Assembly: GCF_000333595.1 (NCBI RefSeq)
Contig: NZ_BADK01001015.1
Location: forward strand, 1 to 32,957
DNA: 32,957 nt
Origin: Azospirillum sp. B506
GTDB taxonomy: Bacteria > Pseudomonadota > Alphaproteobacteria > Azospirillales > Azospirillaceae
Direction: 5' to 3'
The number at the start of each line of letters is the position of its first letter. Position 1 is the stretch's first letter. A program made the translations under genes and the position numbers. The notes beneath the pieces were generated by a model, which did no database searches, had not been told where the DNA came from, and saw only the letters and a program-made list of their open reading frames with translations. Positions 1-7,407 of the stretch are shown here, piece by piece.

Positions 1-60
1 CAGCCGGGCGACAAGCCGCTGCCCGACGAAGCCGCCCGCGCCGGTGACGAGCACCTTCAT
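1..60 (-). CDS. NAD-dependent epimerase/dehydratase family protein, N-terminal fragment
   Basis: Only the first 20 codons lie in the window; the gene runs off the left edge. The start reads MKVLVTGAGGFVGQRLVARL, a classic Rossmann opening with the TGxxGFxG dinucleotide-binding loop of extended short-chain dehydrogenases (NDP-sugar epimerases, erythronate dehydrogenase-like enzymes). Its ATG overlaps the TGA stop of the upstream FAH-family gene as ATGA, so the two are translationally coupled and this is probably the next gene of the same leftward operon. The substrate cannot be inferred from this fragment. Confidence 0.75.
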   Translation of the reverse strand, partial: MKVLVTGAGGFVGQRLVARL

Positions 61-1067
61 CGCGCCGCACCCTGCTGCGGAGCGGTGCCATCGGCGGCGA
101 CGACGCGCTGGTCGATCACGCCGAACAGCGGGCCACCGTCGTCGCCCCTGGCCTCCATCCGCACGCGGTCGCCGAAGCGCATGAAAGGAGTGCTTGGCGC
201 GCCATGCTCGATGGTCTCGATGGCGCGGCGCTCGGCGATGCAGGCCGATCCGACGCCGGGTTCCGCGCTCGACACCGTGCCGGAACCGACGATGGTCCCG
301 GCATGCAGCCGGCGGGTGCGGGCGGCATGGGCGATCAGCTCGAAGAAGCTGAAATTCATTCCGCCGCCGTTGGGATGGCCGAACCAGTCGCCATTCCAGT
401 CGACCCGCAGCGGCAGATGCACCCGCCCGTCGCTCCAGGCCCGGCCAAGCTCGTCCGGCGTCACCGCAACCGGCGCGAAGGAGGTCGACGGCTTGGTCTG
501 GAGAAAGCCGAAGCCGGTCTTCATCTCGCGCGGGCCGAGGGCGCGCAAGCTGACGTCGTTCAGTTGCAGGACCAGCTTCACATGGCCTGCGGCCTCGGCG
601 GCGGTGCAGCCCATCGGCACATCGTCCACCATCACCGCGAATTCGCCCTCGAAATCGATCCCCAGCGTCTCGTCGGGCAGCGGCAGGTCGTCGTGGGCGC
701 CGAGGAAATCGTCGGAGGCCCCCTGATACATCAGGGGGATGGTGGCGGCATCCGCGATCGGCGGCAGATTGTAGGCCAACTGCAACAGCCGGCCATGGTT
801 GAGGAAGGCGGAGCCGTCGCACCATTGGTAGCCGCGCGGCAGCGGCGCGTGTGCCTGCGCGGGATCGAAGGGGAAGGCGCCGTGTGCCGTACCGGCCTCC
901 AGCGCGGCGGCCAGTGTGCGCAGCGGTGCCTCGCACTCCGCCCAGCGTTCGATGGCGTCCTGCAGGGTGGCGGCGACGGGGCCGGCATCGACCGCGCGGG
1001 TCAGGTCGCGGGACACCACGACCAGCCGGCCGTCGCGCCGCCCGTTCTTCAAGCTGGCGAGTTTCAT
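57..1067 (-). CDS. Fumarylacetoacetate hydrolase (FAH) family protein
   Basis: A 336-residue protein of the FAH superfamily, which hydrolyses or decarboxylates ring-fission products of aromatic catabolism. The N-terminal part (to about residue 80) matches the fumarylacetoacetase-like N-domain style. The catalytic domain shows the metal ligands E140 and E142 in FEGEF and D171 in the LND motif, followed by the GxGTVSS strand near residues 261-267, which is typical of the fold. The ATG at 1067 was chosen because the protein begins MKLASLKNGRRDGR, the usual start of this subfamily; the frame stays open upstream but is not conserved. It lies 32 bp downstream of a flavin monooxygenase and close to a VOC dioxygenase, which fits hydrolysis of the ring-cleavage product. 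The copy is intact, unlike the FAH gene at 22678-23639. Confidence 0.88.
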   Translation of the reverse strand: MKLASLKNGRRDGRLVVVSRDLTRAVDAGPVAATLQDAIERWAECEAPLRTLAAALEAGTAHGAFPFDPAQAHAPLPRGYQWCDGSAFLNHGRLLQLAYNLPPIADAATIPLMYQGASDDFLGAHDDLPLPDETLGIDFEGEFAVMVDDVPMGCTAAEAAGHVKLVLQLNDVSLRALGPREMKTGFGFLQTKPSTSFAPVAVTPDELGRAWSDGRVHLPLRVDWNGDWFGHPNGGGMNFSFFELIAHAARTRRLHAGTIVGSGTVSSAEPGVGSACIAERRAIETIEHGAPSTPFMRFGDRVRMEARGDDGGPLFGVIDQRVVAADGTAPQQGAAR

Positions 1068-1099
1068 GACATCCGGTCTCCTGCCGGTCGGAGGGGGGA

Positions 1100-2220
1100 T
1101 CAGATCGGTTGGGCGGTCAGTTCCACCATCTGCCGGACGATGGGGGAGCGGTCGATGTCGACCCTGTTCATCTCCCACTCGCCGATCTGGATGGAGGTCT
1201 CGGCGATGTATTTGCAGCGCGGCAGGCGGCGCTCCATGTAGCCGGCGAAGACCCGCTCCAGCGGTCCGCCGCGTTCCAGTTCTTCCGCGAGGACCAGCAC
1301 ATCCTCGATCGCCATGCCGGCGCCCTGGCCGAGATGCGGGGTGGTGGCATGGGCGGCATCGCCGATCAGCACGACACGGCCGCGATGCCACGGCTCCGGG
1401 GTGAAGACCACCTCCAGCGGCTTGTAGACGACGCCCTCGGGGTCGGTGATTTCCCCGCGCAGTTCGCCGATCAGCCCGCCGAAGCCCGCCAGCCGTTCCC
1501 GCATCAGCGCAGGCAGCTGCGCGGTTTCCATACGCGGATTGCCCGGCTCGACCGAGGTCACATACATGTACATTAGGTCGTCGGCCAGCGGCACCAGCCC
1601 GGCATTGGCGTCCGGCCCGGTGAAGGACATCAGATGGTCGACTTCCGGCCGGCGGCGGAAATTGTAGCGCCAGACCGACTGGCCGGTGAAGCGTGGCCGC
1701 ACCGCATCGCCCCACAGCATGGCGCGCACCTTGGAGAACAGCCCGTCGGCGCCGATCACCAGCCCGTAGCGCTCGCGCCGGCCGTCGGTGAACAGGACGT
1801 CCACCCCGTCCCCGTCGTCATCCAGCGTTTCGACGGTGACGCCGAGACGCAGCGAGGCGCCCAGCTCGGACGCCGCCGCCACCAACACATTGTGCAGCGC
1901 CCGGCGCGACACGCCGACATTGGCCGGATATCGGGACCGGCAAGCCGGTGGCCCGGAATGGTGGCGATGCGCCCGCCATCGGTGCGGTAGATGCTGACAG
2001 TATCGAAGCTGTAGGCGGTGTCGAGGAAGCTGTCGAGAATGCCGAGCTGGGCGATGGCCCGCACCACGTTGCACTGCACGATGATGCCGACGCCATAGAC
2101 GGTCCACTCCGGCTTCACCTCCACCAGATCGACGGCGAAGCCACGGCGGCGCAGCGCGATGGCCGCGCTCAGTCCGCCGATGCCGCCGCCCACCACCAGG
2201 ATCTTTTCGACGGGTTTCAT
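1100..2220 (-). pseudogene. FAD-dependent aromatic monooxygenase, frameshifted (module A copy)
   Basis: A flavin monooxygenase of the salicylate hydroxylase / 6-hydroxynicotinate monooxygenase type, split over two frames. Translation from ATG 2220 gives MKPVEKILVVGGGIGGLSAA with the GxGxxG FAD site, and stays good to about position 1930 (AGPDI). The sequence then continues only in another frame (PANVGVSRRALHNVLVAA), through a DG motif (IGADGLFSK) and the second FAD motif (VLIGDAAHATTPHLGQGAG), to the stop at 1100. The span is 1121 nt, one base short of 374 codons, so one base is missing near 1924-1931, where ATCCGG would need to be ATCCCGG. The intact paralogue is at 19904-21019. It sits between the VOC dioxygenase and FAH genes. 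Either the mutation is real or this is a sequencing error; sequence alone cannot decide. Confidence 0.85.
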
Positions 2221-2311
2221 GCTTTTCGTTCCCTCCGGAGACCGGCGGATTCGCCGCCGACCCTTGGCCCATTCCTTGTTTCCCAGGCTTTTTGCGTCCT
2301 GCTCTGACGCG

Positions 2312-3283
2312 TCATTTCCGCGGCGGCAGGAATTCCTTGTAGAACTCCACGTCCCACGGCACCTCTTCCTGCATGAAGTGCGGCATGGAGTGCATCCAGG
2401 TCGCGGTGCCGAAGCGGAACTCCCACTCGCGCGGGATCCAGTTGTCGTCGAGATAGTCGCTGTCGGCCCCATATTCGGCCTCGCCGCCCGCCGGGCAGAC
2501 CAGGTAACAGAACAGGGCCGAGGCGATGCGGTGGCGGCCGGTGCCGAGGAAACCGTGCTTCCAGCCCTGCCGGGTCATGTGGTTGGAGCCGACCATCACC
2601 TCGTCGATGTCCTCGACGCCGAAATTGCAGTGGTGGAAGGCGGGGCGTCCAGGCATGCCCGGCAGTTTGCAATCGGCCAGGAACATGTTGTGGTGATCGT
2701 TGGCACCGTCGCAGCGCGTGTAGATGCCGACCTCCTTCTGGTGGTCGGACAGGCGGAAGTTCAGCCGGTCGCGGAAGAAGGCGAAGCTTTTCCAGTAATC
2801 CTCCACCGCGAAGACGACATGGTTCAGCGTCTTGGGCCGGGCGCGCCGCTTCCATTTGCGGTGCTGGTTCAGGCGGCCGACATGGCCCGGCGCGTTCAGC
2901 GGATCGGGAGCGTAGACCACCTTCTTCCGGTTGAAGACCCGCAGACCCACCGGCAGGTCGCAGTCGGTGCGGAAGCGCGCCGCCCCGTCCGGCCCGACCG
3001 TCACCTCGCGGTCGCTGCCGAGGTCGCGGACCAGGCGGTCGAAGCTCTCCTGGCTGTCGACGCCCCAGATGGTTTCCTTCACCCCATAGCCCTCGTAGGT
3101 CCCTTTCGGAACGCTGGGATGCCCATAGGGGCGCAGGAGGACGGTTGAGCCTTCATCGAGGCGGAAGACGCTTTCCTCCGCGCTGCGCGACAGCAGCGGA
3201 AGCCCGAAATCCTCGAAGAAGCGGGTGCTGAGGTCGAGATCCTCGACCCCGTACAGGACTGTGTCGATGCCGACGATTGGCAT
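2312..3283 (-). CDS. VOC-family extradiol-type ring-cleavage dioxygenase (module A)
   Basis: A 323-residue vicinal oxygen chelate protein with two tandem glyoxalase-like halves (about 1-115 and 150-290). The C-terminal half carries the 2-His-1-carboxylate iron site expected of extradiol dioxygenases: H155 (LNHVVF), H217 or H218 (FHHCNFGVED) and E270 (EAEYG). The family cleaves catechol-type rings next to the hydroxyls with O2 and Fe(II). The ATG at 3283 follows an excellent AGGAGG site. It is the first gene of a VOC, monooxygenase, FAH series, separated from the upstream NIPSNAP gene by a 292-bp gap with a strong dyad, so it probably has its own promoter. Its paralogue is at 21050-22045. The exact substrate is unknown, and the protein could act on a hydroquinone- or hydroxypyridine-like ring. 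Confidence 0.85.
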   Translation of the reverse strand: MPIVGIDTVLYGVEDLDLSTRFFEDFGLPLLSRSAEESVFRLDEGSTVLLRPYGHPSVPKGTYEGYGVKETIWGVDSQESFDRLVRDLGSDREVTVGPDGAARFRTDCDLPVGLRVFNRKKVVYAPDPLNAPGHVGRLNQHRKWKRRARPKTLNHVVFAVEDYWKSFAFFRDRLNFRLSDHQKEVGIYTRCDGANDHHNMFLADCKLPGMPGRPAFHHCNFGVEDIDEVMVGSNHMTRQGWKHGFLGTGRHRIASALFCYLVCPAGGEAEYGADSDYLDDNWIPREWEFRFGTATWMHSMPHFMQEEVPWDVEFYKEFLPPRK

Positions 3284-3509
3284 GATAAGCCTCCTGATCT
3301 GGTGGCGTGCGACCATCACGGATTCGTGACCCGACAGGGCAACGGGCGTCCGGGCAAGCCGGGGGCGTGGCGCCCGAAGGCGCGGCAAGGTCTGCGGAGA
3401 TGGAAGTCACGGAGCGGCGGTCAGAACGGTCGCTGGCAACTGTTCGTTGGCTGGACTGTCATTCGATACTGCACATTGGCCGGACTGCTGACCAATGATC
3501 TGTTCCGAT

Positions 3510-3538
3510 GCGATGCATCGGTGAAACCGATGCATCGC
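3510..3538. promoter_or_regulatory. 12-bp perfect inverted repeat (tandem CGATGCATCG dyads)
   Basis: Arms at 3510-3521 and 3527-3538 are perfect complements separated by TGAAA. Each arm contains the 10-bp self-palindrome CGATGCATCG, so the site is two dyads spaced 16 bp apart, which suits a dimeric repressor or activator. It lies in the 292-bp gap (3284-3575) between the NIPSNAP gene and the VOC gene. No T-run follows on either strand, so I read it as an operator rather than an intrinsic terminator, though a hairpin ending the NIPSNAP transcript is possible. I see no gene in the rest of this gap. Confidence 0.5.
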
Positions 3539-3575
3539 CGCTGGCCGCTCGCCGCCGGCGATGCCTTGGATGACG

Positions 3576-3896
3576 TCAAACTGGCGGCAGGCCCGGCATC
3601 GTGTTCAGAAGCTGTGCCTCCACCCCACGGATCGCACTGATGTCGAAGCCGTCCATGTCGGCGCGGAAGGCATCGCTCTGCATGTAGGCGGCGTTCACCG
3701 CGGCGATGTCGGACCCTGGCGCGAAGGAGACGAGAGCGACGACGCGAGGCGGCATATCCGGGTCAACGACACGCCACACGCCATGGACGGTGATGCCGAA
3801 GGCGGGCAGGCTGTCGAGATGACGAGGCCAGTGGACGGACAGGTAACGCTCTGCCGCCTCGGCGGTGGCGAGCGTATAGGTGCGAAGTTGGAACAT
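3576..3896 (-). CDS. NIPSNAP family protein
   Basis: A small 106-residue ferredoxin-like alpha/beta-barrel protein beginning MFQLRTYTL, the hallmark NIPSNAP opening (xYELRxYxxxPG in relatives). The central GVWRVVDPDMPPRVVALVSF strand and the final region where residues are counted in and out (AAYMQSDAFRADM) are also typical. NIPSNAP and DUF1330 dimeric barrels recur in catabolic clusters, often with no proven reaction. The gene starts 26 bp after the SDR stop and is surely co-transcribed with it. The start at 3896 is set by homology, because the frame remains open far upstream within the SDR gene. No catalytic residues can be assigned. Confidence 0.75.
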   Translation of the reverse strand: MFQLRTYTLATAEAAERYLSVHWPRHLDSLPAFGITVHGVWRVVDPDMPPRVVALVSFAPGSDIAAVNAAYMQSDAFRADMDGFDISAIRGVEAQLLNTMPGLPPV

Positions 3897-3922
3897 GGCT
3901 GGCCCTTTGCTGTGAAGGCTGG

Positions 3923-4717
3923 TCAATCGGCGATCAGTGTACCGCCATCGACGACGAGCGTCTGCCCGGTGACGAAGGCGCCCGCCGGGCTGGCGAGGAA
4001 GAGGACGGCACCGGCCACCTCCTCCGACCGGCCCATGCGGCCGAGCGGCGTGCGGTCGAGCCGGCGGCGCAGCGCTTCCGGCTTCTCCTTCAGCGGTCCG
4101 GCGAAGGCGGTGTCGATCAGGCCGGGGGCGACCGCGTTGGCACGGATGTTCGCCGCCCCCCATTCCACTGCCAGATTGCGGGCGAGCTGCGCGTTGGCCG
4201 CCTTGGTCAGCGCATAGACGCCGAGATTGCGGTTGCCACGCAGGCCGGCAAGGCTGGACATGATGACGATGGAGCCGCCGCAACGCTCCGCCATGAGCGG
4301 CGCGGCGAGGGAGCAGAGCCGGACGGTGGCATCGAGGTTGATCGTCATCATCGTCCGGTAGGCATCGTCCGACACCTGCGCGCTCGGCCCTTCCTCCAGC
4401 GTGACGCCGGCGTTGGCGACCAGACTGTCGAGCCGGCCGAACCGATCCAGGGCGGCGGACAGCAGGGCGGACAGATCCTCCCGCCGCCGGACGTCGCAGG
4501 CCACGGCCAGGGCCGTCAGGCCCCGGTCGCGCAGCCCGGCCGCCGCGGTTTCGCAAGCCGGTCCGTCCTCGCTGGACAGCACAACCGCCGCCCCGGCGAG
4601 CGCCGCCTGTTCCGCCACAGCCAGCCCGATGCCACGGCTGGCGCCGGTGACGACCATCACCTGCCCGTCCAGTCGGAACAGCGGGCTTCCGCCGCCCTCG
4701 TCATGCACCGATGTCAT
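3923..4717 (-). CDS. Short-chain dehydrogenase/reductase (classical SDR)
   Basis: A 264-residue classical SDR that oxidises or reduces a hydroxyl or keto group with NAD(P). Visible motifs are the cofactor loop TGASRGIG (about residues 26-33), NAG at the end of strand 4, the catalytic Ser in IVIMSSLAG, the YALTK (YxxxK) pair, and the C-terminal GQTLVVDGG common in FabG-like members. I chose ATG 4717, with GGAG ten bases upstream; a GTG at 4723 is possible but has only four bases of spacing. It is 24 bp downstream of the outer-membrane channel gene and 26 bp upstream of the NIPSNAP gene. It likely handles an alcohol or diol intermediate of the cluster's pathway, but the substrate is unknown. 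Confidence 0.88.
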   Translation of the reverse strand: MTSVHDEGGGSPLFRLDGQVMVVTGASRGIGLAVAEQAALAGAAVVLSSEDGPACETAAAGLRDRGLTALAVACDVRRREDLSALLSAALDRFGRLDSLVANAGVTLEEGPSAQVSDDAYRTMMTINLDATVRLCSLAAPLMAERCGGSIVIMSSLAGLRGNRNLGVYALTKAANAQLARNLAVEWGAANIRANAVAPGLIDTAFAGPLKEKPEALRRRLDRTPLGRMGRSEEVAGAVLFLASPAGAFVTGQTLVVDGGTLIAD

Positions 4718-4741
4718 GAACACACATCTCCGTTGAAACGG

Positions 4742-5671
4742 TCAGAGCTTGAAGCCGAAATTCACCCACAGGGCATTGCCCTGGGTGCGATGCTCGGCCA
4801 CCAGTTCGCGCTGCCAGGACCCGCTGACCTGCAGACCCGGATTGAAGCTGTAGGTCAGGGACGGACCGATGGCGAAGGCTTTGCCGCGGTTGCCGTCCGA
4901 CCCGACGCCGGTCCCCTTATCGTCGGTGAACTGCTGATAGGCGTAACCGACCAGACCGACCTTGGTCGGACCAAAATTCCAGCCGACCGCGTAATCGACA
5001 TACAGCTCGTTGCCGGAGGTGTAGTCGGTCGCCGTGTTCTTGGTGTTGAAGACCACGCGGGGCACGACGGAGAGTTCAAAGCCCTCCGGGTCGAAGTATT
5101 TGTAGCCGAGCGTCGGCTGGAGGGACCAGTGGTTGGTACCGATGTTGAGCGCGTTCTCTTTCTTGTAGCGGCCGGTGGGGCCGGTGAAATCCAAGCCGAC
5201 GACCAGATTGTGGGGACCGAGATGCCACGTAAGACCCAAGGTGCCGGTCATGTCGGCGACCGAATTCTGGGTGTCTCCATGGCCCATGACGCTGAGATTG
5301 CCGTGGACGAGCGGCACCACCAGCTGGGTCACAACGTCGGCGCCCGCCACCTTGAGGTCGGTGACGTGCAGGATACGGATGGTTTCCGCGTAGGTCTTGA
5401 TCGAGAAATCCATCGGGATCTTGTTGCCGTTTCCGTCATTGAGACGGTTGGCGCTGTAATAATTGGACTGCGACAGTATGTAGGTGCCGGGAATCGGCGG
5501 GAAGCCCGCACCGTAGAACTGCGAGGCGCCCCCCTGGTAGGATGAGTTTCCACCTTCGGTTGCCCAGGCCGATGCGGCCGTCAAAGTCAGAACTCCGGAC
5601 AAAGCCGCGACTGCGACGGACGAACGGAGCTTGAGCCGACGGCCGATCTGCAAACCAAGAAAATGTCTCAT
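4742..5671 (-). CDS. SphA/MetA-pathway family outer-membrane channel protein
   Basis: A 309-residue protein with a signal peptide: a basic start (MRHFLGLQIGRRLKLR), then a hydrophobic core ending ...LTAASAWA before TEGGNSSY, with cleavage near residue 37. The mature part opens with the conserved QGGASQFYGAGFPPIPGTY segment of the phenol MetA-pathway / SphA family. It continues as alternating beta strands to an aromatic-rich end (WVNFGFKL), as expected of an outer-membrane barrel. Family members sit in aromatic and terpenoid degradation operons and are thought to admit hydrophobic substrates. ATG 5671 has an AGGAAGG site seven to eight bases upstream. The upstream 280 bp contain palindromes and a very A-rich leader on the coding strand, which suggests separate control from the MFS gene. 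Confidence 0.85.
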   Translation of the reverse strand: MRHFLGLQIGRRLKLRSSVAVAALSGVLTLTAASAWATEGGNSSYQGGASQFYGAGFPPIPGTYILSQSNYYSANRLNDGNGNKIPMDFSIKTYAETIRILHVTDLKVAGADVVTQLVVPLVHGNLSVMGHGDTQNSVADMTGTLGLTWHLGPHNLVVGLDFTGPTGRYKKENALNIGTNHWSLQPTLGYKYFDPEGFELSVVPRVVFNTKNTATDYTSGNELYVDYAVGWNFGPTKVGLVGYAYQQFTDDKGTGVGSDGNRGKAFAIGPSLTYSFNPGLQVSGSWQRELVAEHRTQGNALWVNFGFKL

Positions 5672-5783
5672 CGTTTCCTTCCTGTATTTTCTATTTGTTG
5701 TTTTCGGTTTTTCTTTTGTATTTTCGGCCGGGCGGACGGCTAGTGCGCCGGGAGTCCCGACGGGCCTCCCGTTCGATACCGCA

Positions 5784-5797
5784 CACCGGAACCGGTG
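5784..5797. promoter_or_regulatory. 14-bp perfect palindrome CACCGGAACCGGTG
   Basis: A perfect dyad between the MFS gene stop (5951) and the channel gene start (5671), about 113 bp upstream of that start. Its size and symmetry fit a repressor operator. Downstream of it toward the channel gene lies an AT-rich stretch (about 5686-5728). No known consensus is recognised, so the assignment is inference. Confidence 0.4.
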
Positions 5798-5808
5798 CGT
5801 CAAACCTG

Positions 5809-5846
5809 GAGTCTGTCTCGTGCCTATTGAAGCACCAGACAGACTC
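5809..5846. terminator. Strong 15-bp hairpin (one mismatch), possible terminator
   Basis: Arms 5809-5823 and 5832-5846 pair with one internal mismatch around an 8-nt loop: ten uninterrupted pairs, then GTGC/GCAC. On the + strand it is followed by TAAGCTTTTGGTTTTT, a terminator-like tail, but both flanking genes read on the - strand, where no T-run follows. It could terminate antisense transcription or be an attenuator or processing site in the channel-gene leader. Confidence 0.4.
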
Positions 5847-5864
5847 TAAGCTTTTGGTTTTTCC

Positions 5865-5907
5865 GTGTGATTCACGCTTCAAGCGATTCCGCTTGAACCG
5901 ATCACAC
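5865..5907. repeat. Interrupted palindromic element between MFS and channel genes
   Basis: Nested inverted repeats: outer arms GTGTGAT (5865-5871) and ATCACAC (5901-5907), inner arms TTCAAGCG (5878-5885) and CGCTTGAA (5890-5897), with a small asymmetric internal loop. It lies 44 bp past the MFS stop. Its layout resembles the short dispersed palindromic elements found between genes in many alphaproteobacteria. An 11-bp piece (TTCAAGCGATT) recurs near 19850. Whether it is a dispersed family needs a genome-wide count. Confidence 0.4.
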
Positions 5908-5950
5908 TCTAGGAAAGGTCGCGCATAGGGGTGCAACGACCGGCAACCGC

Positions 5951-7138
5951 TCAATCGCCGGTTCGCGTCCCGCGAAGAGTCACGGCAGCAGCGACAGCCA
6001 GCAGGAGAGACAAGACGGCGAAGACCTTGATGGCAGGCACCAAACCGCCGAGGACGTTTTCGACGGCACCCACGCTGAGCGGACTGAGGAACTGGCCGAT
6101 GAACACGGCGGCCATGAAAACGCCGGTCCCGCGTCCGCGCATATCGAAGGGCAGCCCGGCCATCGCCATTGTCAGCAGCAGCGGCAGAGCGATGCCCCAG
6201 CCAAAGCCATGCAGGACCGCGCCGGCGACCACTCCCGCAAAGTCCTGAGCGAGAACCAGCGTCAGCAGCCCCACGCCCATGCAGGCGAAGGCAGCAGCAG
6301 CCGGCATCGTTCCCTTACGTGGCAGCCGGCGGAAAAGCATCGCGCCGACGAGAATGGCGATGCTGCCGGTTGCCGTCGCCAACCCGATCTGCTGTGGCGA
6401 GGTGATGCCCCGCATGGACAGGAGAAAGCCGATCTGGATCGGCATGATGTAGAAAAGCAGGCTCGCCGCCAGGGCGAGCAGACCAACGATGGCGAAGCGC
6501 CGCCACGGAAAACCGGCAGAACCGTTGGCCGCATTGGCGGCCTCTCTGGGAGGCTCCTCCACCAGCAGCAGGATTGCCGGGACGACGAGAACCGCCAGAC
6601 CATAGACGGCAAAAGGTGTCCGCCAGTTCTGCTCGCCCAACAGCCCGCCGATCACGATCAGCGGGATCGACGACAGGGAGGCCACCACCGACTGCATCGC
6701 CAGCCAGCGCTCACGCTCGCGGCCCTGGTTATGGTCGCAAATCAGTGCGGTCGAACAGGTCATCACCGCCGCTTCGCAGATCCCCAGCAACGCCCGGCTC
6801 AGGATGATCGCGGGCAGATGGTCGAGCCAGATCGGCGCCACACCGCAGACGGCATAGACCAGCAGGGCGGCGACGAGCAGGCGCTTGCGGCCGAACCGGT
6901 CGGCCAGCCATCCGGCGAGCGGCGAGAACAGGGCCAGCATCAGCGCCGGGATCGTGATGGCCACCGGCACCAGCAGCCCGGCATTCGGATCGGCGCTGAA
7001 GGCCCGGGTGATGTCGGGAATGACCGGAGCGACGAGAACCGCCGCCATCACCGGCAGAATGACTGGCAAAATCAAAGACATGGATTGCGCGGTGGCGGCG
7101 CGCGACGGCACCACCCGCACCACGGCATCGGACATCAT
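5951..7138 (-). CDS. MFS transporter (12-TM, DHA1-like)
   Basis: A 395-residue major facilitator with about twelve hydrophobic segments. The loop after TM2 carries the family motif A (GWLADRFGRKRLL, about residues 78-90). TM4-TM5 hold the R-x-x-x-G-x-x-E pattern (SRALLGICEAAVM). A basic central loop lies near residues 205-220. It is likely an inner-membrane importer or exporter for the substrate or a pathway intermediate, matching the outer-membrane channel gene downstream. Two ATGs (7138, 7135) follow GGGAGG; 7135 has the better seven-base spacing, so the true protein may be one residue shorter. The 269 bp upstream (7139-7407) contain no gene and an ACAAA-N4-TTTGT dyad near 7281-7294, so a promoter there is plausible. 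Confidence 0.88.
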   Translation of the reverse strand: MMSDAVVRVVPSRAATAQSMSLILPVILPVMAAVLVAPVIPDITRAFSADPNAGLLVPVAITIPALMLALFSPLAGWLADRFGRKRLLVAALLVYAVCGVAPIWLDHLPAIILSRALLGICEAAVMTCSTALICDHNQGRERERWLAMQSVVASLSSIPLIVIGGLLGEQNWRTPFAVYGLAVLVVPAILLLVEEPPREAANAANGSAGFPWRRFAIVGLLALAASLLFYIMPIQIGFLLSMRGITSPQQIGLATATGSIAILVGAMLFRRLPRKGTMPAAAAFACMGVGLLTLVLAQDFAGVVAGAVLHGFGWGIALPLLLTMAMAGLPFDMRGRGTGVFMAAVFIGQFLSPLSVGAVENVLGGLVPAIKVFAVLSLLLAVAAAVTLRGTRTGD

Positions 7139-7407
7139 GCTCCCTCCCAAGGACGCGGTCCCGCACGGCCGGCATCGGCGGCCATGGCGGTCGAATTTAT
7201 GATTGTTGGTGGAAAGCGGCAGCGATGCCGACCTTTCAAATCCGGCGGCCATCTTGTGCGGCCGTTGTATCATCAGTTTACAAAGCTGTTTGTGATGCGT
7301 GAAATCTTTCCTGCCGATGCGTCATATCGTCTGGACGGATGGATGGCCGGTTGCGCTCCTGTGGTTCGCTCGGATTTGGGGGCTTCGCCCCGCCGGCGAC
7401 CATGCGG

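Noticed and set aside
5809-5846. Hairpin considered as the definite terminator of the MFS gene
   Set aside because: On the - strand there is no T-run after the stem, and another hairpin intervenes; it is listed only as a possible terminator.
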